A stretch of DNA of 64,000 nt from Modestobacter sp. Leaf380 (GTDB lineage Bacteria > Actinomycetota > Actinomycetes > Mycobacteriales > Geodermatophilaceae): NCBI RefSeq assembly GCF_001424485.1, contig NZ_LMQC01000023.1, positions 108,081 through 172,080 on the forward strand, written 5' to 3'. Of the stretch, positions 8,594 through 16,528 are shown piece by piece (the stretch's first letter is position 1; each line of letters starts with the position of its first letter). A program made the translations under genes and the position numbers. The notes beneath the pieces were generated by a model, which was not told the DNA's origin, searched no databases, and worked only from the letters and a program-made list of their open reading frames with translations.

Positions 8594-9422
8594 GACGCAG
8601 GTCCCGGTAGCCGACGGAGATCGCGAGGTCGGTGCCCGGCCACACCGAGGGTGGCACCGCGGGTTCGTCGCCCGGGCCGATGAGCCAGCGGTCGTTCCGC
8701 CAGACCATCCGTTGGCAGTCGGCGGCCGCGCCGCGTGCGGTCTGCTCGAGGGTCACGTCGAGCTCGAAGTCGATGCACGGGACGACGAAGTCCGAGCCGA
8801 CAACGCCCTTGATGAGGCCCATCAGCGGAGTCAGCACGACTGCCAGCTGCGCGGAGCCACCCCCCGAGAGACCGGCAGCCTCTAGGAGACGGCCCACCGC
8901 TGCGACGACCGACCAGCTGCTGGTCGTCGGACCACCGGGTGCCGCCCAGGCGCTGATCACCTCGCGGGCCCCGTCGAGGGACGCGGACTGCACAGCGGCC
9001 TGGTCGATGGCGGCGAGCTGGGCGAGCGCGCCCTCCGGGGTCTGTGGAAAGCCGGTGGGCACCCCGGCAGGCCCGGCGTGGGTGGCTGCAGGCAGCACGA
9101 TGCTCGGGCCCGGGTCCCGGGTGGAGACCGGTCCAGGACGAGCCGCTGATTCCGGCACGGCCGGCATGGGCCGAGCGGCCAGCATGTCCTGGGCCTGCTC
9201 CAGCGACTGGCTGGGCGACGCGGTCGCTGCGGTCCCGGAGCTCTCCGGGGTCGACGTGGTCTCTGTCCCCGTCTGCGTCGGGAGAACCGTGTGCACGACT
9301 GCGACGACGGCGACCCCGACGAGGAGCACGAAGACGAGCCCGACCGTCACGAGCAGGGTCAGCATCCTGCGCCGGGTCCACCGCGGGCTGCGTGGAGACC
9401 GGCGACCTCGGTGGCCGGCCAT
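8586..9422 (-). CDS. Bitopic membrane protein of the conjugation apparatus (VirB8-like position)
   Basis: A 278-residue protein with a basic N-terminus, one transmembrane helix at about 20-42, a Ser/Thr/Pro-rich linker, and a C-terminal globular domain that ends with a WRNDRWLIGPGDEPA stretch, a PSVWPGT stretch and GYRDL. Related C-terminal motifs recur in single-pass proteins of actinobacterial integrative elements. The topology, one helix with an extracellular folded domain, is that of VirB8/TcpC-type scaffold proteins, so I infer that role. The ATG at 9422 overlaps the stop of the small gene upstream (ATGA), which fixes the start. No catalytic motif is visible. Confidence 0.65.
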   Translation of the reverse strand: MAGHRGRRSPRSPRWTRRRMLTLLVTVGLVFVLLVGVAVVAVVHTVLPTQTGTETTSTPESSGTAATASPSQSLEQAQDMLAARPMPAVPESAARPGPVSTRDPGPSIVLPAATHAGPAGVPTGFPQTPEGALAQLAAIDQAAVQSASLDGAREVISAWAAPGGPTTSSWSVVAAVGRLLEAAGLSGGGSAQLAVVLTPLMGLIKGVVGSDFVVPCIDFELDVTLEQTARGAAADCQRMVWRNDRWLIGPGDEPAVPPSVWPGTDLAISVGYRDLRRG

Positions 9423-9712
9423 CAGCAGCCGTCCCCGACGATCGACTGCACGATGACGTACCCGACGACGTAGAGGATCGCGCCGACGACGCAGATCAAG
9501 ATCCCGTCCATCCCGAGCCGGGCGCCCCGTGGGTGATGGGTCACCCGCCCCCAGATGAGCATCCCGACGCTGGCGAAGAAGCAGATGCCGAGGACGGCGA
9601 GCACGCCCCACTTGACCCAGGACTGGATCTGGTCTGCGTACACCTGCATCCCAGGAGGTGCAGCCGGACACACCCCGGCCGCGAGGACGGCGTCGGCGAA
9701 CTGGTCGATCAT
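9422..9712 (-). CDS. Small two-helix membrane protein, VirB2/TrbC-like position
   Basis: A 96-residue protein with two hydrophobic helices at about 33-53 and 70-90 joined by a short basic loop (WGRVTHHPRGARLG). Size and topology match small channel or pilin-like subunits such as VirB2/TrbC in conjugation operons, though no signal peptide or clear cleavage site is visible. It lies between the MinD-like ATPase and the VirB8-like gene and overlaps both (ATGA junctions), so the start is well supported. The function is inferred from size and position. Confidence 0.62.
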   Translation of the reverse strand: MIDQFADAVLAAGVCPAAPPGMQVYADQIQSWVKWGVLAVLGICFFASVGMLIWGRVTHHPRGARLGMDGILICVVGAILYVVGYVIVQSIVGDGC

Positions 9713-10629
9713 CGAGCCGACCTCCCTGACGTCGGTGCGCGGTGGCGGGCCGGAGCAGCAACACGGGTCTCGTAGGCCAGCAGCTCGAACAGGGCCAGGC
9801 CTGCATCGCAGACCGCTTTGGGCAGGGGCCGGTCATCCAGCCCGGTGACCATCAGCCGGTCGTTCAGCGGGACCTGGACGATGCGTCCGGTCGACCGCAA
9901 AGCCGCCGTCATCGGCCCGAGACTGGCCACGACCTCACCGGGCCATCGCCCCCGGCCGATGGCGGCCACGACCACCGACCGCTCTCCCAGCTCGCGGAGT
10001 TGCCGCTCGAGCAGACGACCTGCGGGGACAGTGGGCCGACAGACCACGACGACCGGCTCGCCGGAAGGGGCCTCGGCGGCCTGCCCCAGCCCTAGGTCGA
10101 GGACTGTCACCCCCGGCGGACCCGGCGGCGGGGACGGCCAGCTCCGCGGTGGCGCGTCAGTCGACCGACGGTCGAGGGTGACGCCATTCCGGGTGCCGCG
10201 TCGCCACTCACCCGCCTCGTCCAGCCCCAGTTCGGCGGACGCTGCCGAGATCAGGCCTGAGCGGCCGGGGGCCGCGGTGTCGATGAGGTGGACAGGGCGG
10301 CCGGTGGAGGCCAGGGCGTCGCTGATGGCCAGAGCCACGGTGGTCGCTCCCGCGCCACCGTGCGCCGCGATCACGACGAGCCTGACACCGGCCGGAGCTG
10401 CGATGTCACCCCGGTTTGGTGGAGGCATCGGGCCTCTGTCACCCCTCTGTCGAGGCGTGTCAACGGCGGTGTCACCCCCAGCTCGCCCGGCCTTGCTTGC
10501 GGGGCGGGCCCGGAGGTCCCGCAGTGCCTGCTGGACTTCGGCGACGGCCAGCGGACGGGGGGCGGGGTCACCGGCGCCCCGTCCTGCCGGCATCTCAGAT
10601 CGGTCGGTGGTCATGAGGAGGCCGGTCAC
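9709..10629 (-). CDS. MinD/CpaE-like P-loop ATPase of the conjugation operon
   Basis: A 306-residue protein with a disordered Pro/Arg/Gly-rich N-terminal 80 residues and then a MinD/ParA-type fold. The deviant Walker A region HGGAGATT is at 90-97; the lysine usually found in KGGxGKT is not in its normal place, so the ATPase activity may be altered. CpaE- and MinD-like proteins place secretion or pilus machinery at particular sites on the membrane. A second CpaE-like protein is encoded in the Tad locus of the same element (27254-28036). The GTG at 10629 overlaps the regulator stop (GTGA). Confidence 0.68.
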   Translation of the reverse strand: MTGLLMTTDRSEMPAGRGAGDPAPRPLAVAEVQQALRDLRARPASKAGRAGGDTAVDTPRQRGDRGPMPPPNRGDIAAPAGVRLVVIAAHGGAGATTVALAISDALASTGRPVHLIDTAAPGRSGLISAASAELGLDEAGEWRRGTRNGVTLDRRSTDAPPRSWPSPPPGPPGVTVLDLGLGQAAEAPSGEPVVVVCRPTVPAGRLLERQLRELGERSVVVAAIGRGRWPGEVVASLGPMTAALRSTGRIVQVPLNDRLMVTGLDDRPLPKAVCDAGLALFELLAYETRVAAPARHRAPTSGRSAR

Positions 10630-11381
10630 GCGACGGCCGCCAGGTAGTCGGCGGCCGCGACCCTCAGGGCGGCCAGCGTGCGGCTCCGCCGCCGGTAGAG
10701 CGTCCTGGTGGAGATGCCGTAGGCCGCAGCGACGCGAGAGTCCCCGCCCACCGTCCGCACGTCGCGCTCGTGCTCGGTCGCGATCAGCAGCCCGAGCTCC
10801 GCGGGGTCCAGGCCCGACCGGAGGGCCCACTGCAGCAGGTCACGCAGATCGAGGTCGTCGGTGTCCTCGGGCTCAACCCGCATCAGGCGGGTGACGTCTC
10901 CGTCAGCCGTCACGAACTCACCCCGCTCGGGGTGACGCCGGTTCCGTGGTCGCAGCTCGGCGAGCACCGCCCGCCGGGTGTCCGCGCGCAGGTTCGCTGC
11001 GATCGAGCGGGGACGGCGCTTCCACGGGTAGCGGCGGATCTGACAGGTGAGCTCACCGACCACCACGGCGACGATGTCTGGGGTCAGGTCGCTCAGCTGC
11101 CGGACGGTGGTCCAGACGATGCCGCTGAGCAGGTGCAGGACCAGGGCGAGTGCGTCGTCGTCGTGGCCGCCGTCGACGGCGGCGAGACGCACGAGGGCAC
11201 CGAGGACGGCGTCACTGTGCTCGTGCGGACTTGCCTCCGAGCACGCCTCGTGGAGCTCGGCCGCGGAACGCAGTCCGGCGAGGGCGGGTTCCGCTCTCGC
11301 CCACCGCGCCAGGACAGCGCCGTCGTCAAGTCGGGTGGCGAGCTCCGGCCAACTGCCGACGATCGTGGGGTCGTTGAACAT
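10626..11381 (-). CDS. Putative regulator with C-terminal HTH, first gene of the conjugation operon
   Basis: A 251-residue soluble protein. The last 70 residues (DLDLRDLLQWALRSGLDPAE onward, with a YGISTRTLYRRRSRTLAALR stretch) look like a sigma-factor region-4 or LuxR-type helix-turn-helix, and the N-terminal two thirds are helical with no recognised domain. Its place as the first gene, just upstream of all transfer genes and separated from the decayed region by a small gap, fits a transcriptional activator or control protein for the operon. The start is an ATG at 11381. The HTH call is reasonable; the regulatory target is inference. Confidence 0.6.
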   Translation of the reverse strand: MFNDPTIVGSWPELATRLDDGAVLARWARAEPALAGLRSAAELHEACSEASPHEHSDAVLGALVRLAAVDGGHDDDALALVLHLLSGIVWTTVRQLSDLTPDIVAVVVGELTCQIRRYPWKRRPRSIAANLRADTRRAVLAELRPRNRRHPERGEFVTADGDVTRLMRVEPEDTDDLDLRDLLQWALRSGLDPAELGLLIATEHERDVRTVGGDSRVAAAYGISTRTLYRRRSRTLAALRVAAADYLAAVA

Positions 11382-11575
11382 CTGTGGTGGCCTCCGGCAT
11401 CGGTGTGATGCCTTCGACCCTCCGCAGAGACGTTCACCTGTCCGTTAGCCCTCCGGGGTGACGTATCGACATGCCCCCCGAGAGAATTCGTCGCTCCGTC
11501 GCGCATGAGGTCTGTCGTTGCTGGTCTTGGTCTGGTGTTGTTTCTGGGATGTTGGGTTCGAGGCCCGGGGGGGCA

Positions 11576-11833
11576 ATGCCACCGCGAGCTGCCCTCGACG
11601 CCACCGCGCTGGAGACGTTGCACCCTCGGCTGCACGCTGCGCGCGTCCTGATGGAGGAGGGCGCCGTCCGCCTCGACGGCGAACTGGCCAGTGTGGGGAC
11701 GAACGAGCCCCGGCACATCGTCCGTTGGACGATGACCGGCCACCGGTGCTTCTGTCCCCGGAACGGCCGGCACCAGGACAACCGAGACCCGCGCAAGTAC
11801 GTCCTGGCCGTGGAGCTCGTCGAGCGTGGCTGA
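11576..11833 (+). pseudogene. Degenerate SWIM-zinc-finger-like small gene
   Basis: An 85-codon reading frame that starts at an ATG after a G-rich stretch and ends by overlapping the next frame. The C-terminal part has the feel of a SWIM zinc finger (HIVRWTMTGHRCFCP, then DPRKYVLAVEL), but the second ligand pair expected as CxH in a GPCKHVLA-type motif reads RKY, so the zinc site would be lost. I therefore treat it as a decayed cargo gene, although expression cannot be excluded. It lies on the strand opposite to the conjugation operon. Confidence 0.4.
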
Positions 11834-12003
11834 CTCGACCGTCGATGCCGTCCTCGAACTCCTCGGCGAACCCGACCGGCTGGACGAGCATGTGACGTCG
11901 CTCGCCGAACTCGACAAGTGCGGGCTCAGGAAGGACTCGGCCGGGTGCAGTCCACGCTGGAGCGGATCTGGTGAAACGATCACCGCGCAGATGGGGACGA
12001 GCT
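11826..12003 (+). pseudogene. Remnant coupled to the SWIM-like gene
   Basis: A GTG overlapping the stop of the preceding frame opens a protein-like stretch (VADSTVDAVLELLGEPDRL, then LAELDKCGLRKD) that loses protein character after about 60 codons and continues as a low-quality open frame. The coupling to the gene before it and the acidic helical start suggest that an intact two-gene unit once existed here. I do not recognise the family. The end given is where the coding character fades, not a stop codon. Confidence 0.3.
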
Positions 12004-12164
12004 GGTCCTTGCCGGATCGTCTGCTCTCGTCGTGGCCTTCGGTGACCTCGAGGTCGGCGCCGGTCAAAGTAGATCTGCATCTTCAACGAGACCAGCCAAG
12101 GCTGGGCCGTCGTAGGCGCAGTGCCTTCGGCGAACACCGACTGGTTCCAAGACCCTCGGGTCAG

Positions 12165-12410
12165 CTCGAACCGATGCGCTCCTCGCGCGCAAGCGACCAG
12201 AGCTCATCCCGGTCTACGACAGCGTCGTTCAGTGCGTCCTGGGTTGCCCGCAGGGTGTTCGAAGGTGGTTGCAAAACCTCACAACGGCAGAAGACAGCGC
12301 CCTACCCGCGGCCTTCGTTGACGCGGCGGGGCGCGCCCGCGTGCCAGGCCATGAGACCCCTCTGGGGTCCTGCCCGTTGTTCTCTGGATGCGCAACCGTC
12401 CAGTACACCC
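12165..12410 (+). pseudogene. Frameshifted remnant resembling a DUF6308-type protein
   Basis: One plus-strand frame reads ALLARKRPELIPVYDSVVQ around 12178-12235, and a different frame reads VVLWMRNRP around 12374-12402. In the DUF6308-type proteins I recall, an ARKRP-x-L-I-P-x-Y-D-S-V-V segment is followed downstream by a LDVxLWMR segment, so the two pieces look like one gene broken by a frameshift. No start or continuous frame joins them. This supports the view that 11,576-12,480 is a graveyard of cargo genes. The family link is from memory and uncertain. Confidence 0.35.
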
Positions 12411-12674
12411 TTGCTCGCGCTGCCCAGGAGAAGCCGCATGGCAGGGTCCTTAGGTCGTACTGCCCTCGACCAGCTCGGCATCGTGGGGTAGCCCCGTCGT
12501 GCCGTTGCGAAGCGGTCAGTGCACTGGCGACATCTGCGGCTGGCCAGGCGGAGGCAAGCCCGTGGGCTGCCCTGGTGCCAGATCGAAGTTGTTGCAGGAT
12601 TCGCGACCTAAGGTGAGGTACCGTTTCCTGCAACGCGGTCCGCCAGTGGCCGTGCAGGACGACAGGGGACGCCC

Positions 12675-13316
12675 GTGCTGGTTCGTGCTGACGAACAGGA
12701 AGTCCGGTCTCGAGTGCATCAGCTGCTCGGGATCTCCGTCGACCACATGAGTCGGGTGACCCAGGCGGCCGCAAGCGGCCGCAACAGCACCACCGAGATG
12801 CACCCTAAGTCGTCGCCCGGTGGGTACATGTACGGGGAAGCCACCGCCCAGTTTCGCCGCGAGACGGTTGGCGACCCGGGATGGGACTTCGATGAGGCGG
12901 GCGGGCAGCCTCGCACCTTCAACAACGAACGGCGCGTCTCGGTCATCGTCCGGTCCGGTGACGAGTTCACCGGCTGCAACGGCCCTCGGGCGCCCCGGAC
13001 TAAGCACACGACAGGCAGCGAGACCCGCCGCAAGATCAGCGTCAATCAGCTGGCGGCCTTCGACCTGGGCGCTGTAGAAGCCGCCGATGACACATCGGTG
13101 TTTAACACGTGGGTCCTGCTGCTTGCCGTCGTGGACGGTGAAGTTCGAGGGGAGCTGTCTCGTCCCGCGAGCATCGACCAGGCCGGCCACATCAACACCT
13201 GGACGGAGCGTCTCCTGCTGCCCGCGACCCCGCTCGGCGGCGGCTTCGCCCAGCTCGACGAGGACGAGCGCGACGACGACCAGGGCGACGACCTCGGCAT
13301 CTCGTGGAAGGCTTGA
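12675..13316 (+). CDS. Hypothetical partner of the ImmA/IrrE-type protein
   Basis: A 213-residue protein, start GTG at 12675 with a GGGG-rich stretch a few bases upstream. It overlaps the next gene by 13 nt, so the two are probably co-translated. I do not recognise a domain. The middle (RVSVIVRSGDEFTGCNGPRA) looks like beta strands, and the C-terminus carries an acidic run (LDEDERDDDQGDD). Two-gene units with an HTH-ImmA/IrrE protease are common in mobile elements, where the partner is a repressor, toxin or substrate; which of these applies here cannot be told from sequence. Other start codons are possible. Confidence 0.55.
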   Translation: MLVRADEQEVRSRVHQLLGISVDHMSRVTQAAASGRNSTTEMHPKSSPGGYMYGEATAQFRRETVGDPGWDFDEAGGQPRTFNNERRVSVIVRSGDEFTGCNGPRAPRTKHTTGSETRRKISVNQLAAFDLGAVEAADDTSVFNTWVLLLAVVDGEVRGELSRPASIDQAGHINTWTERLLLPATPLGGGFAQLDEDERDDDQGDDLGISWKA

Positions 13317-14404
13317 CCGGCTTCAACCCCAGCCGCCTTCGCTTGGCCCGTGACCGAGTCGGGATCAGCCGCGTCCAACTCTCGCGCGATGCGGGAATAT
13401 CGGAACGCAGCCTCGCAGGTTACGAGGCCGGCAAGCACGTGCCGCCGTCCTCGACCGTCGACGTGCTCGCGAGGGAACTGGGAGTTCCCAGCGCATTCCT
13501 GTACGCCGACGAACTGGAGGCGCTGCCGGCCGGGGCCCCCAGCTTTCGGGCCGTCAGCAAGCTGCGCGCCGGACAAGAACGCGCGGCCCTCACCAGCGGA
13601 GCTCTGGCGATCGAGGTGAACCGCTGGCTGGAGGCGCGGCTGCGCCTGCCGGCGGCATCTGTGCCCACGTACGAGCGTGGCGCCGACGATCCCGTCGGAG
13701 CGGCCCGTCGACTTCGCGCCGAATGGGGGCTGGGGTATGCGCCGCTTAAGAACGTGGTGCACCTACTTGAAGGCCGTGGCGTTCGCGTCTTCTCACTGCC
13801 TGAGCGGTTGGCCGACGTCGATGCCTTCAGCTTCTGGTGGGAGGGCGCGCCCTACGTGGTTCTTAACACCCGCAAGAGCGCAGAGCGTGGCCGGTTCGAC
13901 GCGGCTCACGAGCTCGGCCATCTGGTCATGCACGGTGACTACGACCAGCCCGTCGGGCGCGATAAGGAACGAGATGCCAACCGCTTCGCGGCCGAGTTTC
14001 TAATGCCCGCCGACGACGTCCTGTCGCGCGGGCTTAGGAACGCAGGCGTCGAGCAGGTCCTGATCGCCAAGCGACGCTGGGGCGTGGCTGCCATTGCTCT
14101 CGCCTATCGGCTGCACGAACTCGGTGCGACCTCCGACTGGCTCTACGCATCCACCTGTAGGCGTCTGTCTCAGATGGGGTATCGCAGCGGGGAGATCAAC
14201 GGGGCCCCTCGGGAGACCTCGCGCCTCCTAGAACAGTCGTTCGCTGCGTTGCGGCAGCGCAAGGTCACCCTGGCTGACGTCGCACGAGACATGCACGTCC
14301 TCCCTGACACCCTCCGCGAGCTCATGTTCGGCCTGGCACTAACAGCAGTCGACGGTGGGCAGCAGCCCTCGACCCGGCCCCGACCGAACTTGCGCGTGGT
14401 CTAG
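13304..14404 (+). CDS. XRE-family HTH plus ImmA/IrrE metallopeptidase
   Basis: A 366-residue protein with an N-terminal XRE-type helix-turn-helix (about 11-65) and an ImmA/IrrE (COG2856) zinc metallopeptidase domain (about 135-270). The HExxH motif is at residues 202-206 (HELGH), with a Glu near 231 (FAAEFLMP) as the likely third zinc ligand. Members cleave repressors in response to DNA damage or other signals and control mobile elements; others belong to toxin-antitoxin-like units. The start is GTG 13304, overlapping the partner gene. The C-terminal 90 residues form a helical extension. The domain calls are strong; the target is unknown and may be the 12675-13316 product. Confidence 0.82.
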   Translation: MEGLTGFNPSRLRLARDRVGISRVQLSRDAGISERSLAGYEAGKHVPPSSTVDVLARELGVPSAFLYADELEALPAGAPSFRAVSKLRAGQERAALTSGALAIEVNRWLEARLRLPAASVPTYERGADDPVGAARRLRAEWGLGYAPLKNVVHLLEGRGVRVFSLPERLADVDAFSFWWEGAPYVVLNTRKSAERGRFDAAHELGHLVMHGDYDQPVGRDKERDANRFAAEFLMPADDVLSRGLRNAGVEQVLIAKRRWGVAAIALAYRLHELGATSDWLYASTCRRLSQMGYRSGEINGAPRETSRLLEQSFAALRQRKVTLADVARDMHVLPDTLRELMFGLALTAVDGGQQPSTRPRPNLRVV

Positions 14405-15241
14405 GCCTGGCTGACCCGGTGGCCGGCGCGAGAGGCACCGGACAGCAGACCGACCGCTCTATGGAGGCCCGGCGGGTCACGTCACTTAACAGGTGAGCGT
14501 AGGACGAGGGTCCAAGTTCCCCCAGGAGCACATGCCCTCACAGCTCAGGGAACAGGGCGCCCGCCTGCTAGTCCGAGGGTCCCGTATCGGACATGGCCCC
14601 CGGCCGCCACGGGGGTCTTAGGCAGTCGCCCCCCTAGCGTTCACAACACTCACGCGGCAAGTCACCGGAAGGGCCATCCGGGACACGGGTCCGTCCAACG
14701 ACAAAGTTCCGCCGGCCCGCCTACGTGCCAGCGGTGGGTCTCCGCCGTCAGCCCCGCGGGAATCCCCGGGCAGCAATCGCGGGTTCAATGCTTATAACTT
14801 TGACACCCGGGACTTAGTCAATCTGGCAGAGCACGATGAATACCAAATTCCCTCAAGCCGTTCGCACGCGGCCTAGGGACCGCCAGCCGCGCTTCACACC
14901 ACAGGCACAAGCACCTAAGATATCATCAGTCATTCATGATATAGCATATCGACAAATTAGTGAGCGAGCTGTCGGGCTAACGAGACTCCGACTCTAACGC
15001 GGTGACCCGGCAGGTAAACGGGGTCGTGCTGCCAGCATTCTGGTGCTTGAAGGTCGGCGAGCCGCCCGCGCTAGGCCAACGATTCAGAGCCCCGGCGCTT
15101 ACTTGGGTTGAGGTCCGTTCTTGCTGCAACCAAGGGGACCGGCGCGCCCGAGATCCCTAAGCGAGCGGTAAAGGTTGTCACGTTCCGTATCCTCTTGCTG
15201 TCGCTCGCTGGGTGCGGGGCGACCTGACTCGCGGGGGGCGC
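14405..15241. other. Gene-free 837-nt stretch with an AT-richer core
   Basis: No convincing coding sequence, tRNA or known element is visible on either strand. The segment around 14,790-15,000 is clearly richer in A and T than anything nearby and contains two overlapping inverted repeats (14919-14950). It separates the ImmA/IrrE gene from the three-gene nuclease operon, so it should hold the promoter of that operon. It could also be a scar of recombination or an unrecognised RNA or origin-like element. Confidence 0.5.
14919..14950. promoter_or_regulatory. Two overlapping AT-rich inverted repeats
   Basis: ATATCAT (14920-14926) and ATGATAT (14936-14942) form 7-bp arms around a 9-nt centre. GATAT (14938-14942) and ATATC (14946-14950) form a second, overlapping inverted repeat around AGC. 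In DNA this GC-rich such AT-only arms are unusual. Possible roles are an operator, a nucleoid-protein site or an origin or recombination core; none is demonstrated. Confidence 0.35.
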
Positions 15242-16528
15242 ATGACTATCCTGACCGACGCAGAACTCGTGCTCGGGCTATCTCGCCACTTGGCGGCCTA
15301 CACTCAAGGCCCCGAGCGGGCGGCGCTCGGCAACCTCGAATTCGCTGGATGGGTTCTTGACGTAGCTTTTCGGCTTCGCGGCAGCACCACCAACCCCGCA
15401 GCAAGGGTCTCGGCTATCGGCCTGGATGTCGGTCTATCGCAACGTTCTTTACGCGAAGTGATCGCGGCGCTAGAGACCATGGGGTGGGTAAGTGTGCTCC
15501 GGGATGCAGAACGGAAGCCCGTTTCGGTCACCGAAGCCGTGCCCTCGCCGGGCGATCTTGTGATGGCAGCTGGCCCACTTCTAGCGACCGTGGGTACGGA
15601 GCTGCATGAGTACTCCGCGTTGGCACTCCTTCGGGCAACCAGCATCCAGCCGCTTCTTGTCGAAGATGCGCTCGAGGTGGGTGCCCTTGCTCGTGACGAC
15701 ACGGGGCAGGAAGACGCTGAGACGGCGCTCCGACTGCTTACCGCAACCGGCCTCACGCGGCGTGTGGTCGCAGCGGACGGGCGGGACGTGGTTTACAACC
15801 CGAACGTCTGGGTGCAAGGCGACTCGGTCGCCGAGGCCGCCCTGAGGGCAGCCGACGCTCGGGCTACTGCAGAGATAACCGGCCTCATGCAAGAAGTGGC
15901 TCAGCAGCCGGGGCTTCCTGAGTCTCACGTGCAGTCGACTGAAACGAAATGGGTTCACTTCGCAATCTCGCAGGGTCTTGTGCAACGATCTGTCATTCAG
16001 ACGTCAGATGGCCATGAGCAGGGTTTCCTATTCACGCCCCATCTTGCGCGAGACCCGTTTGGAGGGACGGCTGGAGATGCGTCGGGACAGGTCCGGCAAC
16101 TGGTGGGTAGCATGATTTACGCTGCAACGTTCGCGGAGTACAGACTTCATTCTCCCGAGGCATTTCTGAGACGGCTGCTCGTGAATGGGGTAGCTGGTGA
16201 TGTTTCCTCAATTGGAACTGACTATCCAATGCTTGAGAAGGCAGGCATCGTGCGTGTCGTTCCAGGGTCTAGGAGCAACCGATTCCGACTGGAGCTGATG
16301 CAGGCGGAGATTGCCGAAGATGCACTGTCACTGATAGAGAGTCGCGGCACCTCCTCAGTCGACTCGGACGCCGACGCCGCGGCCTTCCGGGCCCAACGCA
16401 GTTACATTCACGTCGAGCGTGACCGAGCGCGTCTGGCCATGACTGCAGACAGTGATGAAGTAGAGCAGGCGCGTCTGATCGCCGCACTCCGCGACGTGTC
16501 TGTCCAGAGAACGATGGGTGACAGGTAA
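15242..16528 (+). CDS. Unknown protein with winged-helix-like segments, gene 1 of a candidate defence operon
   Basis: A 428-residue protein that I do not recognise. I chose the ATG at 15242 because it follows a GGGGGG stretch; an upstream start at 15212 is possible. The N-terminal 110 residues have a winged-helix look (VSAIGLDVGLSQRSLREVIA, then ALETMGWVSVLRD, then a wing), and the middle (about 140-205) contains another compact helical module ending in VVYNPNVW. The C-terminus is helical and charged. The stop TAA shares one base with the next ATG. A DNA-binding, sensor or adaptor role for the nuclease encoded next to it is plausible, but that is inference. Base composition is lower in GC than the surroundings, which suggests transfer. 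Confidence 0.6.
   Translation: MTILTDAELVLGLSRHLAAYTQGPERAALGNLEFAGWVLDVAFRLRGSTTNPAARVSAIGLDVGLSQRSLREVIAALETMGWVSVLRDAERKPVSVTEAVPSPGDLVMAAGPLLATVGTELHEYSALALLRATSIQPLLVEDALEVGALARDDTGQEDAETALRLLTATGLTRRVVAADGRDVVYNPNVWVQGDSVAEAALRAADARATAEITGLMQEVAQQPGLPESHVQSTETKWVHFAISQGLVQRSVIQTSDGHEQGFLFTPHLARDPFGGTAGDASGQVRQLVGSMIYAATFAEYRLHSPEAFLRRLLVNGVAGDVSSIGTDYPMLEKAGIVRVVPGSRSNRFRLELMQAEIAEDALSLIESRGTSSVDSDADAAAFRAQRSYIHVERDRARLAMTADSDEVEQARLIAALRDVSVQRTMGDR

Noticed and set aside
14770..14800. GGTTCAA T-loop-like sequence suggesting a tRNA or an att repeat
   Set aside because: The flanking bases do not form a T stem or a cloverleaf, and they do not match the tRNA-Pro 3' end.
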